From: Nocardia miyunensis NBRC 108239
GTDB lineage: Bacteria; Actinomycetota; Actinomycetes; Mycobacteriales; Mycobacteriaceae
Reading direction: 5' to 3'
Length of the DNA stretch: 64,000 nucleotides
Assembly (NCBI RefSeq): GCF_001613065.1
Contig: NZ_BDBQ01000088.1
Coordinates: 1 to 64,000, forward strand
A model generated the notes under the pieces. It ran no database searches. It saw nothing but the letters and a program-made list of their open reading frames with translations, and was not told the DNA's origin. The translations under genes and the position numbers were made by a program. Position 1 is the first letter of the stretch; each line of letters starts with the position of its first letter. Of this stretch, positions 8,592-15,831 are shown piece after piece.

Positions 8592-8787
8592 CCCCGGCGG
8601 TCCGCTTCGAACTCGACCACACCCGGCTCCCCGACACCTCTGTCATCCACAACTACGGCCACGGCAGCGCGGGCATCACCATCGACTACGGCCGCGCCCG
8701 GGAGGTCACGCCGAAATCGTTGCCGCCCTCTGGCAATCGGCTTTCGCGGGGCCGGGGAGACGTCAGGAGACCTGGGAGCGGGTGTAG
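8592..8787 (+). pseudogene. Remnant of D-amino-acid oxidase (C-terminal end)
   Basis: About 60 residues matching the end of FAD-dependent D-amino-acid oxidases: VRFELD, then the signature VIHNYGHGSAGITIDYG that holds the FAD, then AREVT. A one-base deletion near 8710 breaks the frame; the next frame continues AEIVAALWQSAF and ends TAG 8787. No upstream part survives. It overlaps the 3' end of the opposite-strand gene at 8763 by 25 bp. Confidence 0.78.
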
Positions 8788-9080
8788 GTGTAGCGGGTGT
8801 CGACCGTGACGATGTCGGCCAGGGTCAGCAGGGATGCCGGGACCTCCTCGTGAGTGAGGAAGTGGTCGAGGCTGGGGACGAAGATCGCGGTCGCGCCGAT
8901 TCGGCCGACGACGTTGCACAGGCGCTGATGCGGTTCGTCGGTGTGGTTCGAGAACGCGACGATCCGCGACAGGTCGTAGCCGAATCGTCGTGCCAGAGAG
9001 CGGATCTGCTCCTCGTCCCACGGCTGTCGTGTGCCGGACACGTCCCGGCGCAGGTAGCCGACCGCCACCGGTCGGCTCAT
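8763..9080 (-). CDS. Small protein with resolvase-like N-terminal sequence, function unknown
   Basis: 105 residues starting MSRPVAVGYLRRDVSGTRQPWDEEQIRSLARRFGYDLSRIV. The beginning resembles the N-terminal strand and loop of serine recombinases (GYLR near the start, then a helix), but the catalytic Ser is not convincing and no DNA-binding domain follows, so recombinase activity is doubtful. The rest (IGATAIFVPSLDHF, then ADIVTVDTRYTYTRSQV) fits a small Rossmann-like alpha/beta fold. ATG 9080 overlaps the upstream small gene's stop (ATGA), indicating translational coupling. The frame is longer upstream, but that part covers the small gene. Confidence 0.7.
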   Translation of the reverse strand: MSRPVAVGYLRRDVSGTRQPWDEEQIRSLARRFGYDLSRIVAFSNHTDEPHQRLCNVVGRIGATAIFVPSLDHFLTHEEVPASLLTLADIVTVDTRYTYTRSQVS

Positions 9081-9244
9081 CGGGCCGCCCCCTCGATGTC
9101 GTCGCCAGCCGGTCTGGACAGCCACTCCCTGGCGGCGGCGGCGAACAGCCGTACGACCTCCGCGGGTAGTAGGTGCGCCGTCACTCCCGTCGCGAGGTGC
9201 GGACACATGTGCTGACCTGAAAACCGTTGTGGCAATTCGTACAT
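9077..9244 (-). CDS. Small hypothetical protein (55 residues)
   Basis: A short gene starting MYELPQRFSGQHMCPHL and ending SRPAGDDIEGAAR. GAAGG lies 6 bases before ATG 9244, the third codon positions are GC-rich, and the TGA stop overlaps the next start in an ATGA junction. No domain recognised; the middle (LLPAEVVRLFAAAAREWL) would form an amphipathic helix. It faces the XRE regulator gene at 9384 across 139 bp, a layout suggesting shared control. Confidence 0.62.
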   Translation of the reverse strand: MYELPQRFSGQHMCPHLATGVTAHLLPAEVVRLFAAAAREWLSRPAGDDIEGAAR

Positions 9245-9383
9245 CACAACCTTCGCTCTCGTGCAGGGCCTGGGTTGAAGGCACCCCGGCCACGCATGAC
9301 GAGACAGGCCGTTGAAGGCCGGGGAGCCTGTTCTATGTTGCCGATCTCCAATGGCGCATTCAAGGCGTTTCTATGATGCGTTC

Positions 9384-10187
9384 ATGCGACGCGAACGACT
9401 CATCGATGCACGAAAAGCCGTCGGGCTCAACCAAGAACAGGTTGCCGACATGTTGGGCGTGGACCGGACCACCATCGGAAAATGGGAGCGCGGCGACTCC
9501 ACCCCCCAGCCGAACCAGCGCGGGGCGTATGCCGAGGCCCTGGGCGTGGAACTGCAGGAGCTCAACGCGATGCTGACCAGTATGCCGCAGGGCGACGGCG
9601 AGATGCCCGCCTGGCTGAGCACCTATCTCGGTATGGAGCAGTCCGCGACCAGGATCGCCTCCTACGAACCGCGATGCGTTTACGGGCTGCTGCAGACGCC
9701 GGCCTATGTCGAGGACATCGTCAGTCACGTCAGCTACAACGGCGTATCCGAGGCGTATATCGCCCGCACCGTCGAAACCAGGCTGATCCGCCAGAAACGT
9801 GTCCGCTCCGGCGAAGTGGAACTGAGCCTCGTCCAGCCCGAGTCGGCGCTGCGGCTGCGAATCGGCACTCCCGACGTTATGGCGGAACAACTTTCGACCA
9901 TGGTGGAACTTTCCAGACTGCCGAACGTCACACTGCGGATAACCCGGTACGAGGCCGGACAGTACGAGGCGCGGCGATTGGGCGCGTTCTGCATCATGTC
10001 CCATCCCTGGGGTACGCCACAGGTTCACATCGAAGGTTACGGAGGTGGACGCTTCATCACCGACGCCGAGGAGGTTCAGTACTTTCAAGGTGTGTACGAG
10101 CATGCCGCGAACCGAATCGCCCTGTCTCCCAGTGAATCCCGGAAGTTCATCACTGGCCTGGCAAAGGAATGGAGCAATAGACGATGA
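9384..10187 (+). CDS. XRE-family regulator with DUF5753 domain (WhiJ-like)
   Basis: 267 residues. N-terminal helix-turn-helix: ERLIDARKAVGLNQEQVADM, LGVDRTTIGKWERG (residues 4-37). From residue 95 comes the DUF5753 sensor-like domain: RIASYEPRCVYGLLQTPAYVE, then RLIRQKRV, then NVTLRITRYEAGQYE. In Streptomyces such proteins (WhiJ type) act in pairs with a small DUF397 protein to control development or antibiotic production. The next gene is exactly such a partner, overlapping by ATGA. Start ATG 9384 places the HTH at the N terminus; ATG 9351 in frame is an alternative. Confidence 0.9.
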   Translation: MRRERLIDARKAVGLNQEQVADMLGVDRTTIGKWERGDSTPQPNQRGAYAEALGVELQELNAMLTSMPQGDGEMPAWLSTYLGMEQSATRIASYEPRCVYGLLQTPAYVEDIVSHVSYNGVSEAYIARTVETRLIRQKRVRSGEVELSLVQPESALRLRIGTPDVMAEQLSTMVELSRLPNVTLRITRYEAGQYEARRLGAFCIMSHPWGTPQVHIEGYGGGRFITDAEEVQYFQGVYEHAANRIALSPSESRKFITGLAKEWSNRR

Positions 10188-10384
10188 ACAACACCGATCT
10201 GACCTGGCGCGTATCCACCTTCTCGGACAACGGCACCTGCGTCGAGGTGGCGCTGGCCCCCGACGGCGGTGCCCTGGTACGCAATTCGAACGCACGTGAG
10301 GCCGGGACGCTCACGTTCACCCAGGCAGAGATGGCCGCATGGATCAAGGGAATCAAAGCAGGCGAGTTCGACGACTGGACATAG
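10184..10384 (+). CDS. DUF397 small protein, partner of the XRE regulator
   Basis: 66 residues: TDLTWRVSTFSDNGTCVEVA, then GGALVRNSNAREAGTLTFTQAEMAAWI, the DUF397 pattern (W-xx-S-x-x-S-x-x-G-x-CVEVA, then a D/NS step and an F-T-x-x-E-W helix). These proteins are known partners or modulators of adjacent XRE/DUF5753 regulators. Translation is coupled to the upstream gene through the ATGA overlap. Length is typical. Confidence 0.9.
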   Translation: MNNTDLTWRVSTFSDNGTCVEVALAPDGGALVRNSNAREAGTLTFTQAEMAAWIKGIKAGEFDDWT

Positions 10385-10404
10385 ATTTCCCCGCGAATGG
10401 GTGC

Positions 10405-10422
10405 GCCCCGGCCCGCCGGGGC
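10405..10422. terminator. Possible short hairpin terminator after the DUF397 gene
   Basis: GCCCCGGC, cc, GCCGGGGC: a perfect 8-bp GC stem starting 20 bp after the DUF397 stop, in the 213-bp space before the convergent carbonic anhydrase gene. The central loop must open to more than 2 nt in practice. No U tract. Confidence 0.4.
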
Positions 10423-10597
10423 ATCACCGGGTCACCGGAACAGGCCGCGTCACGGTGGGCCACCTCACACCAACCACGGTGTGCACGAACCTCATTCGCC
10501 CGATGGCGACCACACAGCAAGCCGAATGCGAAGGCCCGCCGAAATCGCGATCGTTCCGCCGGACCATCGACGAATCCGTGCCGAACGCGAATTGCGT

Positions 10598-11089
10598 TCA
10601 GTCGGTGACCTCTTCGAGTTTGCCGGTGGCGACATCGAAGACGAATCCGCGCAGCGAGGAGGTCTTGGTAATGAACGGACTGGTCTGGATTCGCCGAAGC
10701 GACTGCCGCACATCCTCGTTCAGATCAGTGAAGGATTCCGCGGCCCAGCTCGGCTTGATGCCGGTCTCGTCCTGGATACCGCGCTTGAAATCGTCGTCCG
10801 TGAAAGTCAGCATGCCACAGTCGGTGTGGTGGATGAGGATGATCTCGGTGGTGCCCAACAGCCGCTGACTGATTGCCAGGGAACGGATCTCGTCGTCGGT
10901 GACCACTCCGCCGGCGTTGCGGATCACATGCGCCTGCCCCTCGGCCAGGCCCAGAATCCGGTACACGTCCAGGCGCGCGTCCATACACGCGACCACTGCC
11001 ACATGCTTGCTCGGCGGCAACGGCAGCGGCCCGCTGAACTGCGCGGCGTAGCGCGTGTTGTTGTCCAGGAACTCATCGGTGACTGTCAT
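10598..11089 (-). CDS. canA: Beta-class carbonic anhydrase (Rv1284-like)
   Basis: Interconverts CO2 and bicarbonate in the cytoplasm. The 163-residue protein begins MTVTDEFLDNNTRYA and is almost collinear with mycobacterial Rv1284 as I recall it. Zinc ligands are Cys35 (in VACMDARLD), His88 and Cys91 (in HHTDCGM), with the catalytic Asp37-Arg39 pair. NAGGVVTDD and IQDETGI are further family blocks. Start ATG 11089 agrees with the family; the longer frame to 11347 has no similarity. Confidence 0.95.
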   Translation of the reverse strand: MTVTDEFLDNNTRYAAQFSGPLPLPPSKHVAVVACMDARLDVYRILGLAEGQAHVIRNAGGVVTDDEIRSLAISQRLLGTTEIILIHHTDCGMLTFTDDDFKRGIQDETGIKPSWAAESFTDLNEDVRQSLRRIQTSPFITKTSSLRGFVFDVATGKLEEVTD

Positions 11090-11319
11090 GCGGAACGACC
11101 TCCGATCGAAGACGTCTCGATATGCGAATGTTCGCATCCACTGTCTCGAACCGATCCCGAAACCACGACGGATAGAAACACCCCGAACCGAACTCTGGCG
11201 CGTCGCCCACACCAACTCCGGAACGCGACGCCCGTGTGGTCCGTCACCTCCACAATACGGAGTGTGACACGCATTGCACGCCCGTAACAGAGCAGGTCCC
11301 AGGAAACATACTTGTCCAT

Positions 11320-12630
11320 GTGACGCCGATTTCCGTACGCACCGCACGAGCTCAACGGTGGCGGCGGCTGGCCGGACTGGCGGCCGGAATCGCGATGCTG
11401 GCCGGGGTGGGGCTCACGGCCGCCTGCGACGCGACGAGCACCGCGGAACCGCTCGCGGAACCGGTATGGCTGTGCCGGCCGGGGATGGCGAACAATCCCT
11501 GCAACCAGGACCGCTTCGGGTCGCCGCAGACATCGGGGCAGACCTTCACGGTCCGGCGTCCGCAATCGCACACCCGCACCGATCTGGACAGTACGGTCCT
11601 CGCGCGGGACGGCAGCACCACGCTCGCGCCTCTCGCCGCCCCGGACCGCCCGGCGGTCGACTGCTTCTACGTGTATCCGACCGTCGATCCGCTCGCGAAT
11701 CCGCTCGATCGAACCGGTAATCGGCCGCCGAAGCCGACCGATATCGAGGTCGACACGACCTTGGCCCAGGTGGGCCGGCTGATCAGCGATTGCCGCATGT
11801 TCGTGCCGAACTACCGGCAGTTGCCGATGACGCAGGTGTTCGGCGGGAACACCGGCCCGCTCGACTTCTCCCTCGGCGCACACGACATCGAACAGGCCTG
11901 GGATCAGTACTGGGCGCACGACAACATCGATCCCGTTACCGGCCGCCACCGCGGGGTACTGCTGCTGGGCCACTCGCAGGGCAGCTACGACCTGCAGACC
12001 CTGATCCAGCAGCGCATCGAGGGGAATCAGCGGATGCGGTCGCATCTGATCAGCGCGATTCTGCTCGGCGCGGACACCATCGTGCCGATCGGCCAGGACC
12101 GCGGCGCGAACGATACCGAGGCCACCTTCCGCAGCCTGCCGATCTGCACCCGCAGCGGATCGGCCGCGCCGGTGCCGACCGGCTGCGTGGTCGCGTTCTC
12201 GACCTACCGCCAGTCACCGGGCAAGCTGTTGCCCCCGAGCGCCCGGTTCGGCCGGGCCGACCGCACCCACCAGGTCGCCTGCGTCAACCCGGCCGCCCTG
12301 CTCAGCGGCGCGCCGGCGAGTTCGACGACCCCGATCACCGCCCAGATGCCCACCATGGCGGTGACCCAGCACCGGACCGGACGGCCATTCGGCACCGGAT
12401 TCGTTCGCTATCCCGGTGCGCTGACCGCGCGATGCACCGGCGGTATTGATGCCGAGGGCACCGCGCACTGGTTGCAGATCGGCGGCGACACCCGACTCGC
12501 CCGCCCGACCACCGGTTCGGGCCTGGGCCTGCACATGGACGACTGGCAGTTCGCACAGGACGACCTGGACGCGCTGGCGGTGGCCCAGAGCAAGGCATGG
12601 CTCGCCACCCACACCGGACCGCACATGTAG
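11320..12630 (+). CDS. DUF3089 lipoprotein, alpha/beta-hydrolase-like
   Basis: A 436-residue secreted lipoprotein. The signal peptide has a basic start, a hydrophobic core around residues 17-31 and the lipobox LTAAC with Cys36. The mature part carries the DUF3089 pattern: VWLCRPGMANNPC, VDCFYVYPTVDP, MFVPNYRQ, then the nucleophile motif LLLGHSQGSYDL and the late block CVVAFSTYRQSPG. These are serine-hydrolase-like proteins of unknown substrate, common in mycolata. GTG 11320 was chosen because the signal peptide then starts at a normal place; AGGAAA is upstream but rather far away (about 14 bases). Confidence 0.87.
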   Translation: MTPISVRTARAQRWRRLAGLAAGIAMLAGVGLTAACDATSTAEPLAEPVWLCRPGMANNPCNQDRFGSPQTSGQTFTVRRPQSHTRTDLDSTVLARDGSTTLAPLAAPDRPAVDCFYVYPTVDPLANPLDRTGNRPPKPTDIEVDTTLAQVGRLISDCRMFVPNYRQLPMTQVFGGNTGPLDFSLGAHDIEQAWDQYWAHDNIDPVTGRHRGVLLLGHSQGSYDLQTLIQQRIEGNQRMRSHLISAILLGADTIVPIGQDRGANDTEATFRSLPICTRSGSAAPVPTGCVVAFSTYRQSPGKLLPPSARFGRADRTHQVACVNPAALLSGAPASSTTPITAQMPTMAVTQHRTGRPFGTGFVRYPGALTARCTGGIDAEGTAHWLQIGGDTRLARPTTGSGLGLHMDDWQFAQDDLDALAVAQSKAWLATHTGPHM

Positions 12631-12674
12631 TTCGATTCTGTTGCGGCACAGTCTGTTCCGTACCGTCAGCCGAC

Positions 12675-13307
12675 TCATTCGGCGAGTGTCTCCCACTCGA
12701 ATCCGTCCGGATCGGTGAACGTCCCGAGCCCGCCGCCGAAGACCACCCGATGCGATCCGGAACCTTCCGGGGAGACCCCCGCGTCCTTGGCGGCCGCGCG
12801 TCGCCCGTACAGGGCCAGTTTGACCGAGGACGCCGGGGCGGCGAACTCGACGTATTTGCTGCCGAATCCCTTCGCCACCGTCAGGCCGCGCTCGATGTAG
12901 AACTGTTTGGTCGCCTTCACGTCCTCGACGCCGAGCAGCACGACGAAATCGTCCACCGTGCGGGTGGGGGCGCCGGAGTCCTTCTTCGAGGAGGTGGCGA
13001 TCTTCCAGAGCGTCCCGTCCGGAGCCTGCACGACCCCGCCGTAACCCCAGAAACTCTTCTTCGCCGGCTTCACCGTCGTCGCGCCGGCCGCGACCGCGGA
13101 CCCGATGAAACCGTCCACGGTGCTCGGCCCGGAGACCACCAGCGAGAGGGTGAAACCGCGGAACCCGCTGGTCGCGGCATCCGAGGCTCGGGTGCGCAGC
13201 CGGTCGCCGAGGCCGAATGCGGCGTCGTGGAACGTCGCGGCGGCCAGGGGATCGGGCGTGGTGAGAATGACGGACTCTATACCGGTTCGGTTCGTGGTGA
13301 TGTTCAT
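12675..13307 (-). CDS. VOC (glyoxalase/bleomycin-resistance fold) family protein
   Basis: 210 residues made of two VOC halves: IESVILTTPDPLAAATFHDA at the start and DDFVVLLGVEDVKATKQFYIERGLTVAKG in the middle, each followed by a beta-strand block and a closing FxDPDG/APDGT loop (VVQAPDGTLWK, FTDPDGFEWET). Enzyme or binding role not determinable; metal ligands are not obviously complete. Convergent with the DUF3089 gene and divergent from corA. Confidence 0.85.
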   Translation of the reverse strand: MNITTNRTGIESVILTTPDPLAAATFHDAAFGLGDRLRTRASDAATSGFRGFTLSLVVSGPSTVDGFIGSAVAAGATTVKPAKKSFWGYGGVVQAPDGTLWKIATSSKKDSGAPTRTVDDFVVLLGVEDVKATKQFYIERGLTVAKGFGSKYVEFAAPASSVKLALYGRRAAAKDAGVSPEGSGSHRVVFGGGLGTFTDPDGFEWETLAE

Positions 13308-13436
13308 ATCGACGACGCTATTCGCGGACCGATGACCAGTGCTTCTCGATTCCTGACCGGTGTGTGCGCGGTTGTGCGGCGAGCTGGCCCGGCCGACATC
13401 GCACGATCACGGGTTAGCATCGCGGCTGTGCCGACC

Positions 13437-14504
13437 ATGCCGCAATTCCCGTTCCGAGGCTTCCGCAGGACCCTCCACGCCACACGTCCGCGGATCCCGG
13501 TGCCGACCGCGCGCGCCATCGTCGACTGCGCGGTCTACCGCGACGGACATCGGCTGCCGGGGCGATTCACCCATGCCGCCGCCCTGGAGAACGTGCGGGA
13601 GAAGGGTTCGGGATTCGTGTGGGTCGGCCTGCACGAACCCGACGCCGAGCAGATGGGCGACGTGGCACAGATCTTCGGCCTGCACGAACTGGCCGCCGAG
13701 GACGCGGTACAGGCGCACAACCGGCCCAAACTCGAACGCTACGACGACGTGCTGATCCTGATCCTGCGCACGGTGAAGTACGTCGAGCACGACCGCAACG
13801 CGGTCAGCGAGATCGTGGAGACCGGCGAGATCATGGTCTTCCTGGGACCGGATTTCGTGATCACGGTCCGGCACGGCGAGCACACCGGCCTGGCGGGAGT
13901 GCGGCACGATCTCGAGGCCATGCCCGAGCGGCTGGCGCTGGGACCGAGCACCGTCCTGCACGCGGTCGCCGATCACGTCGTGGACTCCTACGTGCTGGTG
14001 ACCGGGGAGATCGAGGACGACGTGGAGGAGATGGAGGAGGAGGTCTTCAGCCCGCGCAGCCGCGTCACCATCGAGGCCAATTATCAACTCAAACGCGAGG
14101 TGGTGGAGTTGCGTCGCGCGGTCGCCCCGCTGGCGCTGCCCCTGCAACTGCTCAGTCACGAGACGAATCTGCCGCTGCCCAAGGAGATTCGGCGCTATTT
14201 CCGGGATGTGGCCGACCATCACACCGCTGCGGTGGACCGCATCCGCGACTTCGACGAGTCGCTCAGCGCGCTGATCAACGCCGCGCTGGCGAAGGTGAGC
14301 GTGCAGCAGAACACCGATATGCGCAAGATCTCGGCCTGGGCGGCGATCGCGGCCGTGCCGACCATGATCGCCGGAATCTACGGTATGAATTTCCAGCACA
14401 TGCCCGAATTGCATTGGGTCTGGGGCTATCCGGCGGTGGTGGGGATCATCCTGATCATCTGCACCGGATTGTTCGTCACCTTCCGGCGCAACAATTGGCT
14501 GTGA
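13437..14504 (+). CDS. corA: CorA-family magnesium/divalent cation transporter
   Basis: 355 residues forming a cytoplasmic domain, a long helix and two C-terminal membrane segments. The diagnostic GMN signature is present in AGIYGMNFQHMPE at the end of the first membrane helix; the second helix is VGIILIICTGLFVTF, followed by the basic tail RRNNWL. The DDVEEMEEEVF stretch is the usual acidic part of the long helix. Start ATG 13437; GTG 13428 is in frame just before. No Shine-Dalgarno is visible, so the message may be leaderless. The TetR gene follows after 16 bp. Confidence 0.94.
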   Translation: MPQFPFRGFRRTLHATRPRIPVPTARAIVDCAVYRDGHRLPGRFTHAAALENVREKGSGFVWVGLHEPDAEQMGDVAQIFGLHELAAEDAVQAHNRPKLERYDDVLILILRTVKYVEHDRNAVSEIVETGEIMVFLGPDFVITVRHGEHTGLAGVRHDLEAMPERLALGPSTVLHAVADHVVDSYVLVTGEIEDDVEEMEEEVFSPRSRVTIEANYQLKREVVELRRAVAPLALPLQLLSHETNLPLPKEIRRYFRDVADHHTAAVDRIRDFDESLSALINAALAKVSVQQNTDMRKISAWAAIAAVPTMIAGIYGMNFQHMPELHWVWGYPAVVGIILIICTGLFVTFRRNNWL

Positions 14505-14520
14505 GCACCGGGAGATTTCG

Positions 14521-15084
14521 ATGACCGAATTCCGCCCGGCCGCGCGGCGCTCGGATGCCGAACGCAATCGCGCACGCATCCTGGACGTCGCGCGCGACGC
14601 GCTGGCCACCGCCGGTGATGTCAGCCTGCACGCCATCGCCAAGCGGGCCGGCGTCGGGCAGGGCACGCTGTACCGGCATTTCCCGACCCGGGAGGCACTG
14701 GTGCTCGCGGTCTACCGGCAGGACGTGGGCGAGCTGGTCGACGCCGCGGACGCGTTGCTCGAAGCGTACGAACCGTGGGATGCGTTGTGCCACTGGCTCG
14801 ATCGCCTCGCCGACTTCGGCCGGGTCAAGCACGGCCTGGCCGGCGTCCTGCAGACCGCCACGCGCACCGCGCTGTCGGACGAGCACTACCAGCCGGTCAT
14901 CGACGCGATCGACCGACTGCTGCGCGCCTGCCGGGGGGCCGGGCGGGTGCGCCCGGACATCGAGGCCGAGGAGCTGCTGCTCCTGGTCGGCTTCCTGTGG
15001 CAGAGCGAGCAGGACGCCGCGTGGGAGCAGCGCTCCCGGCGCATGCTCAGCGTGGTGCTGGCCGGTTTGGGCACCCTGGGGTGA
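14521..15084 (+). CDS. TetR-family regulator
   Basis: 187 residues. The N-terminal TetR helix-turn-helix is clear: RNRARILDVARDALATAG, SLHAIAKRAGVGQGTLYRHFPTREALVLAVY (residues 16-64). The C-terminal ligand domain is about 115 residues and resembles the group close to SCO-type regulators with the FLW pattern near the end (LVGFLWQSEQD). It follows corA closely and precedes the NRPS locus on the same strand, so either could be a target; the sequence does not decide. Confidence 0.92.
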   Translation: MTEFRPAARRSDAERNRARILDVARDALATAGDVSLHAIAKRAGVGQGTLYRHFPTREALVLAVYRQDVGELVDAADALLEAYEPWDALCHWLDRLADFGRVKHGLAGVLQTATRTALSDEHYQPVIDAIDRLLRACRGAGRVRPDIEAEELLLLVGFLWQSEQDAAWEQRSRRMLSVVLAGLGTLG

Positions 15085-15202
15085 GGTTCTGCCCACCCTC
15101 GGGGCACGGGAGTCATCACGAGGGTTGCTGTCGCCGGGTCGGCCGGGCGGGGAAATTGGAGATATCAACTCCGACGCAGCTCAGACCCTAGGGGAACCGA
15201 CC

Positions 15203-15655
15203 ATGCACACCATGACCGCACCGCTCGCCGACCACCTGCACGCCGTCCCGGCGGCGCGGGTAGCGCCCGAGGTCGATCCGAACGCGGTCGCGCTGTCCGG
15301 GCTCGACTGCGATATCACCGTCGGTGAGCTGGACAGCTGGTCCAATCGCCTGGCCCGGCTGCTGCTGCAGGACGGCGCCGGGCCCGGCGAGCGCATCGTG
15401 ATCGCGATCGACGCACCGATCGAGGAACTCGTGGCCCAGCGCGCGGTCGCCAAGATCGGGGCCGTCGCGGTGCCCGCCGGCCGCTCCGCCCGCGGGGAGC
15501 GCCAGGGAATCACGACTCGGCAGTCCCGTCGCGAGGCCGACGGTATAATGAATTGGCTGGTCCTCGACGACCGCACGACGTTGCGGCGCTATCTGACCGG
15601 GTCGGACGCACCGCTGGGTGCGACCGATCTTCCGGTGGCGCGCCGGGCCGCCTGA
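15203..15655 (+). CDS. Orphan stub of an NRPS adenylation (AMP-binding) domain
   Basis: 150 residues. From residue 29 it matches the start of an A domain: DPNAVALSGLDCDITVGELDSWSNRLARLLLQ (core A1), GERIVIAIDAPIEELVAQRAVAKIGAVAVPAG (core A2) and WLVLDDRTTLRRYLTGSDAP. It stops just before the position of the A3 phosphate loop (YTSGSTG), so it cannot adenylate. AGGGGA lies 6 bases before ATG 15203, and the frame has normal codon use, so it may be expressed rather than dead. It stands 176 bp before the NRPS, whose A domains have the same layout. It may be a duplication remnant or a small helper protein. Confidence 0.65.
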   Translation: MHTMTAPLADHLHAVPAARVAPEVDPNAVALSGLDCDITVGELDSWSNRLARLLLQDGAGPGERIVIAIDAPIEELVAQRAVAKIGAVAVPAGRSARGERQGITTRQSRREADGIMNWLVLDDRTTLRRYLTGSDAPLGATDLPVARRAA

Positions 15656-15831
15656 CCCGGCTCTTTCGGATGCCCTAACCGAATATCGGGGCGGTGCAAC
15701 CGAATCACTCTCACCGCACATCCCTTGCCGCGCAACGATTCCCGAGTGACTCGTCGCGATGCGAACGCACCCGTACCGTGTCCGGAGTATTCATCCCGCG
15801 ACCCGGCCGACGGCAGAATCCAGGAACCGTG

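Noticed and set aside
8763..9080. Serine recombinase or mobile-element gene
   Set aside because: Only the first strand resembles resolvases; no convincing catalytic Ser, no DNA-binding domain, and no inverted repeats or att-like sites nearby.
14555..15655. A 366-residue frame joining TetR-region DNA to the A-domain stub
   Set aside because: The first part is a shadow of the TetR gene; AGGGGA before ATG 15203 marks the real start of the stub.
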